Counted from the stretch's first letter, positions 9,016 to 21,449 are shown. The stretch: DNA of 64,000 nt from Ferruginibacter sp. (GCF_028288465.1 NZ_JAQBNR010000024.1:124001-188000), one strand, 5' to 3'. Notes: a model not told the origin generated them from the letters alone. Made by a program: numbers and translations.

Positions 9016-10776
9016 TCAACTTTGCCGCTCACCATGCAACAGCATATTCACTGCATGATCGAAAGAGCCGGCACGGATTACCTCGCCCGCATTTACAAAA
9101 AATATTTCATCCGCATTTTGAATCGTGTTTAAGCGGTGTGCAATAATAACACGTGTGGTAGTAGCAGGTAGTTTATTTAAAATGTCCTGCAATATTTGTT
9201 CGGTGATGGTGTCAATATTAGCGGTGGCTTCATCCAAAATTAGTAACGCCGGGCTGCGCAATACGGCCCGCATAAAAGCAATCAGCTGCTTTTGCCCAAT
9301 GCTAATGCTGTCTCCGGAATTCACTTCTGTATCCAATCCTTTTTCAAAAATATTCAGCAGACTTTGCAGACCAGCGGCTTTAATAGTCGCCTCCAGTTGC
9401 TCATTCGAAAAGCCAGCATAGGCTTCATTGCTGTACAAAATATTTTCTCTAACCGTGCCGGAAAACAAAAAGGGTTCCTGCAAAATAAAACCAATTTTTT
9501 TTGACCGTTCGGATGCCGCATACGTACGGATATCCCTGTTCTCCAGCAACACCTCTCCCTTTACCGGATCATACAAGCGGGCTATAAGTGAAGCCGTGGT
9601 CGTCTTGCCGCCACCGGTAGGGCCAACCAAAGCATACGTCTTTCCCTGCTCAAGTTTGAAGTTGATATTGTGCAAAATCTCTTTTCCTTCGTCATAGCCA
9701 AATGAAACGTTCCGGAATTCCATTATAGCATCGCTGGGTTTTTCAATTGTTTCGGAAGATAACACGGGCAGGTCGCTTTCTAAATTTAGTATGTAAGAAA
9801 TCCGGTCCCAACCTGCCATCGCCACCTGGAAGTTAGCCCACAACGCTGCGAGTTGCCGTAGTGGATTATAGAAGTTAACCGCATAGGCAAGATAACTTAC
9901 CAACAGACCGATTGAAAACTGGCCGGTACTGATCAGGTAAATGCCAAATGTTAATACCACCAGTTGAGCAACAGCGGCAAAAAAGCCATACACAGGTATA
10001 AAAACATTATTAGCGATGCCGGCAGCAATGGCGCTGGTATAATTTTTATTATTGGCTTCTTCAAAACGGTTTTTAAAATAGTCTCTCCGGTTAAAAGCAA
10101 TGATTACCTTAAAATTATGCAGGCTTTCCTGTATCTCTGCGCTAAGTCCGCCTGTGCGCTGCATGCTGAGCGCATTTCTCTTCTTTATCCACGGCGAACT
10201 GAATTTGGTAAAAATAAATATCAGCAAACCCGGCAACAAAGTAGCCACGCCGAGTTTAAAATTGATGATCAGCAAAAATATTCCTGCGCCAACCATGGTA
10301 GTAATGGTGCCGATAAACTGCATCAGCGACTGCGAAAAAAACTGGTTGATCTTATCCGTATCATTATTAACCCGCGATATTAAATCACCGGCTTTATTCT
10401 GGTTAAAGAAACCCACAGGCAATTCCTGCAGTTTATTAAAAACCGTATTGCGCAATTTAAACAGCATCCGCTGGCCTACACCGCCCATCATTCTTGTTTG
10501 CAGGTAACTGGCCACAAAGGCCACCAGGTACATCCCCAACAGTATGCCGGCCCAAACCATCACTCCATGAAAATCCTTATGCACAACATAAGTATCAATT
10601 ACATGACCAACAATAAATGGTGCCAGCAGGTTAAGACAGGAATTGATAAAAATAGCCAGCAGTGCACCCAGCATATTCCGGCGTTCTTCCGTAATCAGGT
10701 TCAACAGTTTTTTCAGCGCACCCATCGTGGATGCCTTTGGCTGCTGTTCTGAAATATCATTGAGGTTGTAGTTCAT
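9016..10776 (-). CDS. ABC exporter half-transporter with degenerate signature motif
   Basis: 586 residues: a six-helix membrane domain (about 30-315) then a nucleotide-binding domain. Walker A is GPTGGGKT (385-392), the Q-loop is LQEPFLFSG, and Walker B ends in a normal catalytic glutamate (LLILDE, E516). The switch histidine is present (IIAHRLN, H547). The signature is ISIGQ (491-495) instead of LSGGQ. The start overlaps the end of the upstream ABC gene by 20 bp. Together the two form a heterodimeric type IV exporter in which this subunit supplies the Walker site of the competent pocket. It sits in the inner membrane; the cargo (drug, lipid or peptide) is unknown. Confidence 0.92.
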   Translation of the reverse strand: MNYNLNDISEQQPKASTMGALKKLLNLITEERRNMLGALLAIFINSCLNLLAPFIVGHVIDTYVVHKDFHGVMVWAGILLGMYLVAFVASYLQTRMMGGVGQRMLFKLRNTVFNKLQELPVGFFNQNKAGDLISRVNNDTDKINQFFSQSLMQFIGTITTMVGAGIFLLIINFKLGVATLLPGLLIFIFTKFSSPWIKKRNALSMQRTGGLSAEIQESLHNFKVIIAFNRRDYFKNRFEEANNKNYTSAIAAGIANNVFIPVYGFFAAVAQLVVLTFGIYLISTGQFSIGLLVSYLAYAVNFYNPLRQLAALWANFQVAMAGWDRISYILNLESDLPVLSSETIEKPSDAIMEFRNVSFGYDEGKEILHNINFKLEQGKTYALVGPTGGGKTTTASLIARLYDPVKGEVLLENRDIRTYAASERSKKIGFILQEPFLFSGTVRENILYSNEAYAGFSNEQLEATIKAAGLQSLLNIFEKGLDTEVNSGDSISIGQKQLIAFMRAVLRSPALLILDEATANIDTITEQILQDILNKLPATTTRVIIAHRLNTIQNADEIFFVNAGEVIRAGSFDHAVNMLLHGERQS

Positions 10777-12511
10777 AATTGCTGGTGCTCTGCTGTGAAT
10801 TGAAAATCTGGATGTATTCCGGGCTCTGTTTCATTAAATCGCTGTGAATACCTGTGGCAACAATTTCACCTTCCATCAATACAATTATCTGATCGTATTC
10901 CTCCGCAGCAGATATTTTTTGAGTAACAGAAATGAGAGTGATACCGGGATAATTGTTGCGCAGGTTATTCAAAATTTTTGTTTCTGTATTGGTATCCACT
11001 CTTGCCGTAAAATCATCCAGCAATAATATTTTAGGGTTCACCGCCAAGGCTCTCGCTAACATAATACGTTGCTTTTGCCCGCCCGAAAGGCTGGTGCCCC
11101 TTTCCGACACTACAGTATCTAGTTTGTTGGGCAGTGTATCAATGAAATCTTTTAACTCTGCTGTTTCAATCGCTTTGGCTAGAGATTCATCTGTAACCAA
11201 ATTACTAAAAGCAATGTTTTCCCTGATGCTCATGTTAAAAAGAATGCTGTCCTGAAAAACAAAACCAACCTGGCTATAAAAATTTTCCTTGTTGTATTTT
11301 TCAATAGCTGTTCCGTCAAATCTGATAACGCCTGTTGCAGGTTGTATTAAACCGGTAAGCAGGTATAGCAACTGTGTTTTGCCTGCAGCTGTAGGGCCTA
11401 TTACCGCAAGCGATGAACCCGCAGGCACCGAAAAACTAATCTCCTTTAATACAGGTTTTTGCCCGTACAAAACAGATACCTTTTCCACGTCAATTCTGCC
11501 CAGCAAAACACTTTTTACAGAAGTAGTATCTGGTAATTCCGGCGTATTAAGCACACTGCTGATGCGTTGATAGCTGGCCGTAGCCTGGGCTATTACATTA
11601 CTCATAAACCCTATCACCAGGATGGGGAAAATCAGCAGGGCCAGGTAACTGTTAAATGCCGCAAAGTCTCCCAGCGACATAGAACCGGTGATAACAAAAT
11701 GACCTCCCATGGTCAGTATCGCAAGACCAGCCATGTTAGCAGTAAAAATAATAACGGGTATCAGGCCGGCAAATAATTTAAGTATACTCATTCCCAACGT
11801 TTTCGCCTTGGTATTGGCATCCAGAAATTTTTCATATTCCAGTTGTTGGGAATTGATGACCCTTATAATAGCGGCGCCTAAAATACTTTCGTTTATTACT
11901 TTATTCAGCCGGTCAATTACCTGACGGCTCTGTAAAAATATTACCCTTACCTTCTTCAATACAAAAAAGAATGCACCACCAATAATGGGCACAATGGCAA
12001 CAACTGCGAGCGCCAGTTTCCAGTTGATAGAAAACAATAACACACATGCCCCGATGATAATAATGATAGATGATGCTATAGACACAATAGCCTGTGATAC
12101 AAACATTTTTATAGAGTCTACATCGGCCGTTAAATTGGTAAGCAGTTTAGACGGATTGTTTTCTTCAATATAAGAGTGGCTTTGTACAGATATTTTATGG
12201 GCCAGCCTGGTACGCAAATCCCTGGCAACTTTTTCTGAAGCATAAATCTGAACAAGACCCTGTAACCAGGTAAAAATAAAAATAATCACCGCGGCAGATA
12301 AAAATTTAACGAGCACCTGCTGCAGCACATAATTTCTGGGATAAGCATCAATGGCTCCGGCAACTATTTTAGGTAAAAAAAGATTGATACCATTGCTTAG
12401 CAGGGCGAACAGCAAGAGTAAAAAGATCATACCCTTGTAAGGCCCAAGCAGGCTGAATACGCTGGCACCTTTCTGCTTACTTTTACCGTGCGAACCTGCT
12501 TTGTTTTCCAT
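10757..12511 (-). CDS. ABC exporter half-transporter with degenerate catalytic site
   Basis: 584 residues: a membrane domain (about 25-315) and a nucleotide-binding domain with Walker A GPTAAGKT (372-379) and a canonical signature LSGGQ (475-479). Walker B reads ILLLDD (D500 in place of the catalytic glutamate), and the switch histidine position holds Q531 (SVTQKIS). These changes mirror the partner gene, which has the good Walker B and histidine but a poor signature. In the heterodimer one composite ATP site is therefore complete and the other doubly degenerate, as known for asymmetric bacterial exporters such as TM287/288 and LmrCD. This is the first gene of the two-gene operon. Confidence 0.92.
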   Translation of the reverse strand: MENKAGSHGKSKQKGASVFSLLGPYKGMIFLLLLFALLSNGINLFLPKIVAGAIDAYPRNYVLQQVLVKFLSAAVIIFIFTWLQGLVQIYASEKVARDLRTRLAHKISVQSHSYIEENNPSKLLTNLTADVDSIKMFVSQAIVSIASSIIIIIGACVLLFSINWKLALAVVAIVPIIGGAFFFVLKKVRVIFLQSRQVIDRLNKVINESILGAAIIRVINSQQLEYEKFLDANTKAKTLGMSILKLFAGLIPVIIFTANMAGLAILTMGGHFVITGSMSLGDFAAFNSYLALLIFPILVIGFMSNVIAQATASYQRISSVLNTPELPDTTSVKSVLLGRIDVEKVSVLYGQKPVLKEISFSVPAGSSLAVIGPTAAGKTQLLYLLTGLIQPATGVIRFDGTAIEKYNKENFYSQVGFVFQDSILFNMSIRENIAFSNLVTDESLAKAIETAELKDFIDTLPNKLDTVVSERGTSLSGGQKQRIMLARALAVNPKILLLDDFTARVDTNTETKILNNLRNNYPGITLISVTQKISAAEEYDQIIVLMEGEIVATGIHSDLMKQSPEYIQIFNSQQSTSNYELQPQ

Positions 12512-12687
12512 ATTGATGGGGGTTAATAATTTGGAAAAATAATCAAAAAAAAATTAGCACCGCTTTGCTATATTTTTTTATTTATCAACGGCTTTTATAA
12601 CGGATGACGAACAGCTATGTGAAATATTTTATTGGGGGACTGCCAATGTAGTTACAAAAAAAAGAGAATGCTTTTTACCGTATTGTC

Positions 12688-12723
12688 AAAAAAAAAGGAG
12701 CAAGACTTTCATCTTACTCCTTT
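12688..12723 (-). terminator. Intrinsic terminator of the rpoBC transcript
   Basis: On the minus strand AAAGGAGTAAG (12723-12713) pairs with CTTGCTCCTTT (12704-12694), leaving one G-U pair, followed by a run of T. It lies 24 bp after the rpoC stop codon. Confidence 0.85.
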
Positions 12724-12747
12724 AAGCATTTTTATTACCTGAATAAA

Positions 12748-15700
12748 TTATTCTTCTTCATCAAAGCTCATCGCTTCCTTGGTTGTCATCAGCAATTCGT
12801 ATTCTTCCTTGCTTCCAACAATCATGTTTTCGAATTCACGCAAACCTGTACCTGCCGGTATCGGATGGCCGGTGATAACGTTTTCTTTTAATCCCTGCAT
12901 CAGGTCCAGTTTACCATTGATGGCTGCGCTGCTCAACACCTTGGTAGTTTCCTGGAACGAAGCGGCAGATATCCAGCTCTGAGTTCCGAGAGATGCCTTT
13001 GTAATACCCAGTAACAACGGTGAAGATGTCGCTGGTTTTGCATCACGGAATTCAACCAGTTTTTTATCTGCTCTTCTCAGAATAGAGTTTTCTTCCCGTA
13101 CATCACGCAGTGTAACAATCTGGCCAGTTTTTAATTTGGTACTTTCTCCATGTTCAGTAACAACTTTTTTGTCGAAGATGTTATCATTCTCTGTATTAAA
13201 GTCCAGTTTATCTTCTGTATCACCTTCCAAGAATATAGTATCACCCGCATCTTCAATGGTTACTTTACGCATCATCTGGCGAACGATTACTTCAACGTGT
13301 TTGTCGTTGATCTTCACACCCTGCAAACGATATACTTCCTGGATTTCATTTACCACGTATTCCTGTACTGCAAAAGGCCCCTTAATTGCCAGGATATCTG
13401 CCGGTGCTGTCTGACCATCACTTAATGCAGCGCCTGCTTTTACAAAGTCACCATCCTGCACCAGAATCTGGCGTGTCAATGGAACCAAGTATTTTCTTAC
13501 AACACCATCTTTTGCTTCCACGATAATTTCCCTGTTACCACGTTTGATATTGCCGAAAGTAACCACACCATCAATTTCACACACCACCGCAGGATTGCCC
13601 GGGTTACGTGCTTCAAACAATTCTGTTACACGAGGCAAACCTCCCGTGATATCCTTCAGTTTACTTAATACCCTTGGAATTTTAACCAGTACCTGTCCTG
13701 CCCTTACGGTGTCGCCTTCTTCCAAAACAATATGGCTACCTACCGGCAAGTTGTACGATTTGTGTTCCTTACCTTCAATGATGATCGAAGGCAATTTGGT
13801 TTTATCTTTTGTTTCAATTACTACTTTTTCTCTGTGGCCTGTTTGCTCATCCGCTTCTTCACGAACTGTTACACCTTCAATTACAGCTTCAAATTTAATA
13901 GTTCCAACAATTTCTGAAACAATTACGTTATTGAACGGATCCCATGTACAGATAACTTCTCCTTTGGTAACTTTCTGTCCGTCTTTTACATTCAGTGTAG
14001 CACCGTAAGGCACGTTATTGGTAATTAGTAAACGATCATTTTTTACATCCATGATACGAACCTCACCGGTACGACCAATAACCACATTTACTTTTTTACC
14101 TTCAGCATCTTCAGTTGCAACTGTACGTAAACCGTCAAATTGAATTGTACCGTCAAACCTTGCTGGCATTGTAGATTCTACAGAAGCAGAACCTGCCACA
14201 CCACCCACGTGGAAGGTACGTAAGGTTAACTGTGTACCTGGCTCACCAATACTTTGTGCCGCGATGATACCGACAGCATCACCTCTTTGTGTTGTATAAC
14301 CTGTTGCCAGGTTTTTACCGTAACATTTTACACAAACACCACGCTTGCTTTCGCAGGTTAACACTGAACGTATTTCCACGGTTTCAATGCTGCTTTCTTC
14401 AATGCGCTGTGCAATTTCATGTGTGATTTCTTCATTGGCACTCACCAGTAATTTTTCAGTGATCGGGTCAATAACATCATGTAAGGATGTACGGCCTTCG
14501 ATTCTGTCACTCAGTGGTTCAATGATATCTTCATTATCTTTCAAAGCACTTGTTGCAATACCACGCAATGTTCCGCAATCTTCATCTTTAATCACTACAT
14601 CCTGCGCCACATCCACCAAACGGCGTGTTAAGTAACCGGCATCCGCTGTTTTCAAAGCCGTATCCGCCAAACCTTTACGTGCACCGTGGGTAGAGATAAA
14701 GTATTCCAATACATTCAAACCATCTTTAAAGTTGGAAAGAATCGGGTTCTCGATAATCTCACTTCCTGATGAACCTGATTTACGAGGCTTGGCCATCAAT
14801 CCCCTGATACCAGCCAGCTGCTTAATCTGCTGCTTACTACCACGGGCTCCTGAATCAAGCATCATGTACACAGAGTTAAAACCCTGTTTATCTGCGGCTA
14901 GTTCACGGATCAGTGTTTCTGTAATTCTTGTATCGACACGACTCCAGATATCTACTGTTTGGTTGTAACGTTCATTATTGGTAATTAAACCCATATTGTA
15001 GTTTTCCCAAACTTCGTCCACTTCAACTGTAGCATTGTTAATCAATTCTTGCTTAATATCGGGAATAATAAGATCATTGATATTAAATGACAATCCTCCA
15101 CGGAACGCCATGCGGTATCCCAGTGTTTTGATATCATCCAAAAATTTAGCAGTGATCGGAACGTTTGTCCATTTGATGATGTCACCGATAATTTCTCTCA
15201 ACGATTTCTTTGTCAACAGTGCATTGATAAAACCTACCTGTTTTGGGACATGCTGGTTAAATAAAACTCTACCAACAGTAGTATCAATTAATTTATAGGT
15301 CAATGTGCCGTCATCATTTCTGTAGTTGGCCTTTACCTTAATGTGTGCATGCAAATCCAACTTCTGTTCGTTGTAAGCTATAATCACTTCTTCTGCAGAA
15401 TAAAATGCCTTGCCTTCGCCTTTTACTTTTTCTGTTTCAGTTGATTTTTTACCCTTAGTAATGTAATACAGACCTAATACCATGTCCTGTGAAGGAAGGG
15501 TGATTGGGGTGCCATTCTGTGGGTTCAAAATGTTGTGAGAAGATAACATCAGCATCTGCGCTTCCAGTACCGCAGCATTACTCAATGGCACGTGCACAGC
15601 CATCTGATCACCATCGAAATCCGCGTTGAAAGCTGTTGTTACCAACGGATGCAACTGGATCGCTTTACCTTCAATCAATTTTGGTTGAAAAGCCTGGATT

Positions 15701-17040
15701 GACAAACGGTGAAGTGTTGGGGCCCTGTTCAACATGATCGGGTGACCCTTCAAAATATTTTCTAAGATATCCCAGATAACAGCTTCTTTTTTATCTACCA
15801 GTTTACGGGCAGACTTCACTGTTTTTACGATACCTCTTTCAATTAATTTTCTAATAATAAATGGCTTAAACAATTCAGCAGCCATGTCCTTTGGTAAACC
15901 GCACTCATGCATTTTCAACTCAGGTCCTACCACAATTACAGAACGACCTGAATAATCCACACGTTTACCTAACAGGTTCTGACGGAAACGTCCTTGTTTA
16001 CCTTTCAAAACATCACTCAATGATTTCAATGCACGTCCACCTTCTGCCTTTACAGCATTGGATTTACGGCTATTATCAAACAATGAATCGATGGCTTCCT
16101 GTAACATACGTTTTTCATTACGTAAGATTACTTCCGGTGCCTTGATCTCCAACAATCTTTTCAAACGGTTATTACGGATAATAACACGACGATACAGATC
16201 ATTCAAATCGGAAGAAGCAAAACGGCCACCATCCAATGGAACCAATGGACGTAATTCTGGCGGAATAACAGGAATGTATTGCATTACCATCCACTCAGGA
16301 CGGTTGTTAATTCTTGTATTAGCATCACGGAAACTTTCTACAACGCTCAAACGCTTCAAGGCGTCTGCTTTACGTTGCTGAGATGTTTCGTTGGCTGCTG
16401 AGTGACGCAGATCAAAACTTAACTGATCCAGGTCGATACGCTGCAACAAATCATGCACCGCTTCAGCACCCATCTTGGCGATGAATTTATTAGGATCTTC
16501 ATCAGAAAGAAACTGGTTATCTTTTGGCAAAGTATCCAGGATATCCAGGTACTCTTCTTCAGTTAACAAGTCACCAAAATTCTGTCCTTTATCAGCACGG
16601 ATACCAGATTGAATTACCACGAAACGCTCATAGTAAACAATAGTTTCCAATTTCTTGGAACTCATGCCCAGCAAATAACCAATTTTATTTGGCAAAGATT
16701 TAAAATACCAGATATGCACAACAGGCACCACCAGTTTGATGTGCCCCATTCTTTCACGACGTACTTTCTTCTCTGTTACTTCCACACCACACCTGTCGCA
16801 AACAATACCTTTATAACGGATACGCTTGTACTTTCCGCAGGCACATTCGTAATCTTTTACCGGGCCAAAAATTCTCTCGCAAAACAAACCATCTCTTTCG
16901 GGCTTGTAGGTACGATAGTTAATGGTCTCAGGTTTCAACACTTCACCGAAGCTTTTTTCCAAAATGCTGTCGGGAGAAGCCAAACCAATAGTGATTTGAG
17001 AAAAAGTTGATCTGGGACGATTTTCTTTTTTGAATGCCAT
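12748..17040 (-). CDS. rpoC: DNA-directed RNA polymerase subunit beta'
   Basis: This 1430-residue protein is full length for beta'. The N-terminal zinc site is intact (C66, C68, C81, C84 in [20 protein letters not shown]), and the catalytic [12 protein letters not shown] with the three magnesium-binding aspartates is present. The second zinc cluster ([13 protein letters not shown]) and the trigger-loop neighbourhood [16 protein letters not shown] are also there. It forms the active site of RNA polymerase with beta. It is transcribed after rpoB across an unusually long, repeat-containing 180-bp spacer and ends at a clear terminator. I see no truncation or frameshift. Confidence 0.99.
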   Translation of the reverse strand: MAFKKENRPRSTFSQITIGLASPDSILEKSFGEVLKPETINYRTYKPERDGLFCERIFGPVKDYECACGKYKRIRYKGIVCDRCGVEVTEKKVRRERMGHIKLVVPVVHIWYFKSLPNKIGYLLGMSSKKLETIVYYERFVVIQSGIRADKGQNFGDLLTEEEYLDILDTLPKDNQFLSDEDPNKFIAKMGAEAVHDLLQRIDLDQLSFDLRHSAANETSQQRKADALKRLSVVESFRDANTRINNRPEWMVMQYIPVIPPELRPLVPLDGGRFASSDLNDLYRRVIIRNNRLKRLLEIKAPEVILRNEKRMLQEAIDSLFDNSRKSNAVKAEGGRALKSLSDVLKGKQGRFRQNLLGKRVDYSGRSVIVVGPELKMHECGLPKDMAAELFKPFIIRKLIERGIVKTVKSARKLVDKKEAVIWDILENILKGHPIMLNRAPTLHRLSIQAFQPKLIEGKAIQLHPLVTTAFNADFDGDQMAVHVPLSNAAVLEAQMLMLSSHNILNPQNGTPITLPSQDMVLGLYYITKGKKSTETEKVKGEGKAFYSAEEVIIAYNEQKLDLHAHIKVKANYRNDDGTLTYKLIDTTVGRVLFNQHVPKQVGFINALLTKKSLREIIGDIIKWTNVPITAKFLDDIKTLGYRMAFRGGLSFNINDLIIPDIKQELINNATVEVDEVWENYNMGLITNNERYNQTVDIWSRVDTRITETLIRELAADKQGFNSVYMMLDSGARGSKQQIKQLAGIRGLMAKPRKSGSSGSEIIENPILSNFKDGLNVLEYFISTHGARKGLADTALKTADAGYLTRRLVDVAQDVVIKDEDCGTLRGIATSALKDNEDIIEPLSDRIEGRTSLHDVIDPITEKLLVSANEEITHEIAQRIEESSIETVEIRSVLTCESKRGVCVKCYGKNLATGYTTQRGDAVGIIAAQSIGEPGTQLTLRTFHVGGVAGSASVESTMPARFDGTIQFDGLRTVATEDAEGKKVNVVIGRTGEVRIMDVKNDRLLITNNVPYGATLNVKDGQKVTKGEVICTWDPFNNVIVSEIVGTIKFEAVIEGVTVREEADEQTGHREKVVIETKDKTKLPSIIIEGKEHKSYNLPVGSHIVLEEGDTVRAGQVLVKIPRVLSKLKDITGGLPRVTELFEARNPGNPAVVCEIDGVVTFGNIKRGNREIIVEAKDGVVRKYLVPLTRQILVQDGDFVKAGAALSDGQTAPADILAIKGPFAVQEYVVNEIQEVYRLQGVKINDKHVEVIVRQMMRKVTIEDAGDTIFLEGDTEDKLDFNTENDNIFDKKVVTEHGESTKLKTGQIVTLRDVREENSILRRADKKLVEFRDAKPATSSPLLLGITKASLGTQSWISAASFQETTKVLSSAAINGKLDLMQGLKENVITGHPIPAGTGLREFENMIVGSKEEYELLMTTKEAMSFDEEE

Positions 17041-17048
17041 ATTTTGCT

Positions 17049-17081
17049 AATTGATAATTTTTTAATTGATAATTGATAATT
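17049..17081. repeat. AT-rich AATTGATAATT tandem repeats upstream of rpoC
   Basis: AATTGATAATT occurs at 17049-17059 and again as the overlapping double copy AATTGATAATTGATAATT at 17064-17081, just before the rpoC start. The sequence is too AT-rich to assign a function. It may belong to the same intergenic repeat as the hairpin next to it. Confidence 0.6.
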
Positions 17082-17171
17082 CCTTTGGAACGATCATTTA
17101 ACCTTAACTCAACATCGTTGTGTCACTCACTTGTACATTTTCAGCTATGAGCAACCAGCATACGAATGGTG

Positions 17172-17213
17172 AATGGTCAATGGTGAAATATTGACTATTC
17201 ACCATTGACCATT
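17172..17213. repeat. 16-bp perfect inverted repeat in the rpoB-rpoC spacer
   Basis: AATGGTCAATGGTGAA (17172-17187) is the exact reverse complement of 17198-17213, with a 10-nt loop. Each arm is built from shorter repeated ATGGT/CCATT units. It starts 8 bp after the rpoB stop codon in transcript direction. No T-run follows, so it is unlikely to be an intrinsic terminator. It could be a processing or mRNA-stability stem, or a mobile intergenic repeat. Confidence 0.8.
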
Positions 17214-17220
17214 GAGTATA

Positions 17221-20200
17221 TTATTCGAAAGTTAAGTCTAATCCTAAACCTCTTAATTCATGAACCAATACATTGAATGACTCCGGAACACCTGGCCTTG
17301 GAATATTTTCACCTTTCACAATTGCTTCGTAAGTTTTAGCCCTTCCGATGATATCATCCGATTTAAGCGTCAACAATTCCTGCAATATGTTAGAGGCTCC
17401 GTATGCTTCCAGTGCCCAAACCTCCATCTCACCAAATCTTTGTCCACCGAACTGAGCTTTACCACCCAAAGGCTGCTGAGTGATCAAACTGTATGGTCCG
17501 ATTGAACGGGCATGCATTTTATCATCCACCATATGATGTAGTTTAATGATGTAGATAATACCCACCGTTGCTTTCTGATCAAAACGATCACCAGTTTCTC
17601 CATCATATAAATAAGTATGTCCGAAAGTTGGCAGGTTAGCATCTTTAATGTATCCGGCAATCTGGTCTACACTTGCACCATCAAAAATTGGCGTTGCAAA
17701 CTTTACACCCAGCTTTTCACCGGCCCAACCCAATACTGTTTCATAAATCTGTCCAAGATTCATACGACTAGGTACGCCCAATGGATTTAATACGATATCA
17801 ACCGGAGTTCCATCCTCTAAGAAAGGCATATCTTCCTGACGAACAATCTTGGCAACAATACCTTTATTACCGTGACGTCCCGCCATCTTATCTCCCACTT
17901 TCAGCTTGCGTTTTACAGCTAAGTAAACCTTCGCTAATTTCAATACGCCTGCCGGTAATTCATCACCAATACTAATGTTGAATTTCTCTCTCTTATAACG
18001 GCCTAACTCTTCGTTGAACTTGATACTATAGTTGTGCAGTAATACGTTGATCAGATCATCAGTTTTTGCATCACCTGTCCATCCCAAAGGATTCACGTTC
18101 AGGTAATCAATATTGGATAAATTCTTTTGATTGAACTTAGCTCCTTTGCCAATCAATGTTTCACCAAAATTGTTGCTAACACCTGCAGAACTCTTTTCTT
18201 TCAATAAAGTCTGCAGTTTATTAACGAGCATTTCCAGGATGTCATTTTCATTCTTCTCATGCGTTTTCTCAATCTTATCCAAACTTGCTTTCTCTCTTAC
18301 TTTCGCATTCTTATCCTTTTTGGCACGCTGGAATAATTTCTTATTAATTACAACACCTTCTGTTCCACTTGGCGCTTTCAAAGAAGCATCTTTAGCATCA
18401 CCTGCTTTATCTCCGAAGATAGCACGCAACAACTTCTCTTCAGGAGTTGGATCACTTTCACCTTTTGGAGTAATTTTTCCAATGATGATGTCACCTTCTT
18501 TAATATGAGCTCCGATACGGATAATACCATTCTGATCCAGATCTTTGGTAGCTTCTTCACTAACGTTCGGAATATCCGGAGTTAGTTCTTCTTCACCCAA
18601 TTTAGTATCACGAACTTCCGTTTCAAACTCACTGATATGGATAGACGTAAATAAATCTTCTTTAACTACCTTCTCAGAAATCACGATCGCATCTTCAAAG
18701 TTATACCCTTTCCATGGCATAAATGCCACTTTCAGGTTACGGCCCAATGCCATTTCACCACCTTTGGTTGCATATCCTTCGGTTAAGAAATCGCCTTCAA
18801 CCACCTTCTGTCCTTTAACAACAGCCGGACGTAAGTTGATACATGTTTCCTGGTTGGTGCGGATAAATTTAGTTACTTTATATATCTTCAGATCATCTTC
18901 AAAGCTAACCAGCTGCTGCATTTCACTGCGGTTGTAACGAACATGAATTTCATTACCATCCACATACTCCACAACGCCGGTTCCTTCAGCATGTAACTGA
19001 ATCCTTGCATCACGGGCTGCTTTTCCTTCCAAACCAGTACCTACAATCGGAGATTCCAAACGAATCAACGGTACGGCTTGACGTTGCATGTTTGATCCCA
19101 TCAACGCACGGTTAGCATCATCATGCTCAAGGAATGGAATCATAGAAGCACTTAAACCAACGATCTGGTTTGGCGCCACATCCATGTATTCTACTTCATG
19201 TTTATCTAAGATCGGGAAATCACCCGTCTGGCGGCTCTTGATCTTATCTTCAATAAAGTTTCCTTTTTCATCCATATCAATATTTGCCTGAGCAATCTTC
19301 GCAGTATCTTCTTCTTCCGCACTCAGGAAAATAGTTTTTTTCATATCCACTTTACCGTCGGTTACTTTGCGGTAAGGTGTTTCAATAAAGCCCATGTCAT
19401 TGATCTTGGCATGTACACAAAGTGTAGATATCAAACCAATGTTGGGTCCTTCAGGAGTTTCAATTGTACAAAGACGGCCATAGTGAGAGTAGTGAACGTC
19501 ACGCACCTCAAAACCAGCTCTTTCACGACTTAAACCGCCCGGTCCAAGTGCGGAGATACGACGCTTATGCGTGATCTCACTTAAAGGATTGGTTTGATCT
19601 AAGAACTGAGATAACTGCGATGTACCAAAAAATGAATTGATAACTGAAGACAATGTTCTTGCATTGATCAGATCAACCGGAGTAAATACTTCATTATCAC
19701 GAACGTTCATTCTTTCACGGATGGTACGGGCCATACGGGCCAGACCAACACCGAACTGAGCATATAACTGCTCTCCCACTGTACGTACACGACGATTGCT
19801 TAAATGGTCAATATCATCTACTTCACTTTTACCATTGGTTAATTGCACCAGTGTTTTAATGATGGCGATGATATCGTCTTTAGTCAATACCTTCTTTTCA
19901 ATCGGGAAATTCAGCCCTAAGCGACGGTTGATCTTATAACGACCAACTTCACCAAGATCATAACGTTTATCACTGAAGAATAATTTATCAATGATACCGC
20001 GTGCTGTTTCATTATCCGGAGCATCCGCACCGCGTAACTGACGGTAAATATGCTGTACGGCTTCCAGTTCACTGTTAGAAGTGTCCTTATTTAAGGTATT
20101 GTAAATAATCGCATAGTCACCACTCACCTCTTCTTTTTGAACAAACACACTCTTCACATCCATGTCAGCAATCATATCAATATTGCTTTCATCCAATACC

Positions 20201-21030
20201 GTATCACGTTCTAACACAATTTCATTGCGCTCGATACTTACTACTTCACCGGTATCTTCGTCTACAAAATCTTCAACCCATGTACGCAATACACGGGCAG
20301 CAAGCCTTTTGCCTATATATTTTTGTAAAGACTTTTTATCAACTTTTACTTCATCGGCCATACCGAACAATTCCAGAATATCTTTGTCAGTTTCAAAACC
20401 GATAGAACGTAACAAAGTTGTTACCGGGAATTTCTTCTTACGATCGATATATGCATACATTACATTGTTGATGTCTGTTGCAAACTCCATCCAGGCTCCC
20501 TTGAAAGGAATTACCCTGGCAGAGTAAATTTTTGTTCCGTTTGGATGAACAGATTGTCCGAAGAATACACCAGGGGACCTGTGCAACTGGGATACTACTA
20601 CCCTTTCAGCACCATTGATAACAAAAGTACCGCGAGGAGTCATATAGGGAATGTTGCCCAAAAACACATCCTGAACGATGGTTTGAAAGTCTACGTGTTC
20701 TTCATCATTGCAGCTCAATCTTAATTTTGCTTTTAATGGAACAGCGTAAGTTAAACCTCTTTCAATACACTCATCAATGGTGTAGCGTGGGGGATCTACG
20801 AAATAGTCTAAAAACTCCAGTACAAAGATATTTCGTGTATCAGTAATAGGAAAATTTTCCTTAAATACACGGAACAGTCCTTCATTGTTACGCTTATCGG
20901 GCGTAGTTTCCAACTGAAAGTAATCTTTAAACGACTGAATCTGAATTCCGAGCAAATCGGGCTGTTCTGCCAGAAGTTCAACTTTTCCGAAATTGATACG
21001 CTGGGCAGCGGGTGATTTTGTTGCAGACAT
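17221..21030 (-). CDS. rpoB: DNA-directed RNA polymerase subunit beta
   Basis: A 1269-residue beta subunit, full length. The rifampicin pocket is wild type ([20 protein letters not shown], then [10 protein letters not shown]), with the Asp, His and Ser positions commonly mutated in resistance all unaltered. Downstream are [15 protein letters not shown] and the C-terminal [16 protein letters not shown]. The gene is led by its own promoter candidate at 21119-21147 rather than simply following rplL, because a T9SS-cargo gene on the other strand separates the two. It is co-transcribed with rpoC. Confidence 0.99.
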   Translation of the reverse strand: MSATKSPAAQRINFGKVELLAEQPDLLGIQIQSFKDYFQLETTPDKRNNEGLFRVFKENFPITDTRNIFVLEFLDYFVDPPRYTIDECIERGLTYAVPLKAKLRLSCNDEEHVDFQTIVQDVFLGNIPYMTPRGTFVINGAERVVVSQLHRSPGVFFGQSVHPNGTKIYSARVIPFKGAWMEFATDINNVMYAYIDRKKKFPVTTLLRSIGFETDKDILELFGMADEVKVDKKSLQKYIGKRLAARVLRTWVEDFVDEDTGEVVSIERNEIVLERDTVLDESNIDMIADMDVKSVFVQKEEVSGDYAIIYNTLNKDTSNSELEAVQHIYRQLRGADAPDNETARGIIDKLFFSDKRYDLGEVGRYKINRRLGLNFPIEKKVLTKDDIIAIIKTLVQLTNGKSEVDDIDHLSNRRVRTVGEQLYAQFGVGLARMARTIRERMNVRDNEVFTPVDLINARTLSSVINSFFGTSQLSQFLDQTNPLSEITHKRRISALGPGGLSRERAGFEVRDVHYSHYGRLCTIETPEGPNIGLISTLCVHAKINDMGFIETPYRKVTDGKVDMKKTIFLSAEEEDTAKIAQANIDMDEKGNFIEDKIKSRQTGDFPILDKHEVEYMDVAPNQIVGLSASMIPFLEHDDANRALMGSNMQRQAVPLIRLESPIVGTGLEGKAARDARIQLHAEGTGVVEYVDGNEIHVRYNRSEMQQLVSFEDDLKIYKVTKFIRTNQETCINLRPAVVKGQKVVEGDFLTEGYATKGGEMALGRNLKVAFMPWKGYNFEDAIVISEKVVKEDLFTSIHISEFETEVRDTKLGEEELTPDIPNVSEEATKDLDQNGIIRIGAHIKEGDIIIGKITPKGESDPTPEEKLLRAIFGDKAGDAKDASLKAPSGTEGVVINKKLFQRAKKDKNAKVREKASLDKIEKTHEKNENDILEMLVNKLQTLLKEKSSAGVSNNFGETLIGKGAKFNQKNLSNIDYLNVNPLGWTGDAKTDDLINVLLHNYSIKFNEELGRYKREKFNISIGDELPAGVLKLAKVYLAVKRKLKVGDKMAGRHGNKGIVAKIVRQEDMPFLEDGTPVDIVLNPLGVPSRMNLGQIYETVLGWAGEKLGVKFATPIFDGASVDQIAGYIKDANLPTFGHTYLYDGETGDRFDQKATVGIIYIIKLHHMVDDKMHARSIGPYSLITQQPLGGKAQFGGQRFGEMEVWALEAYGASNILQELLTLKSDDIIGRAKTYEAIVKGENIPRPGVPESFNVLVHELRGLGLDLTFE

Positions 21031-21118
21031 ATTGTAATTAAAACGTTTTAAAGCTGAGAAGGTTCTCTATTTTCAGGCTAAATAGAACTAATGCCACTAA
21101 CCCGAAATTAAAGGATGG

Positions 21119-21147
21119 CAAATGTACGACATACTATTCAATTACAA
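21119..21147 (-). promoter_or_regulatory. Bacteroidota-type promoter for rpoBC
   Basis: On the minus strand a TTG (21147-21145) is followed after 18 nt by TACATTTG (21126-21119), matching the TTG-N17-23-TAnnTTTG consensus of the Bacteroidota primary sigma factor. It lies 89 bp upstream of the rpoB start, in the only position that could serve rpoBC after the rplL terminator. Confidence 0.65.
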
Positions 21148-21449
21148 GCATATTGTCACCATTTTTTATACTTTCTGGATTGATTTTTGATAAAAGAGAG
21201 GGTTTTAACAATTTTATTGGGGAAATATTGTTTATCTCTTTTTAGTGATGGCCTGTCTTATTTTGGTTTCCCCAATTTATGCTTGTTTGCCGGGCTAATC
21301 CTCTCACATTTAAGACGCTGAATGTTGATTTTACATGCATTTTTCAAAATTTGCTGCGGGGTAGTATTTAATATACGATTAACTGCAAGTTTTTATACTA
21401 ATAGCTGCCCCTTTAGCGTTAAGGCAGTACAGTCTCAATATCTTCTGAC
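21148..21449. other. Divergent intergenic region between rpoB and a T9SS gene
   Basis: About 300 bp of AT-rich sequence between the rpoB promoter and the plus-strand T9SS-cargo gene. Apart from the promoter reported separately I see no conserved element, hairpin or believable ORF. The plus-strand promoter for the T9SS gene must lie here but no clean TAnnTTTG was found. Confidence 0.35.
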
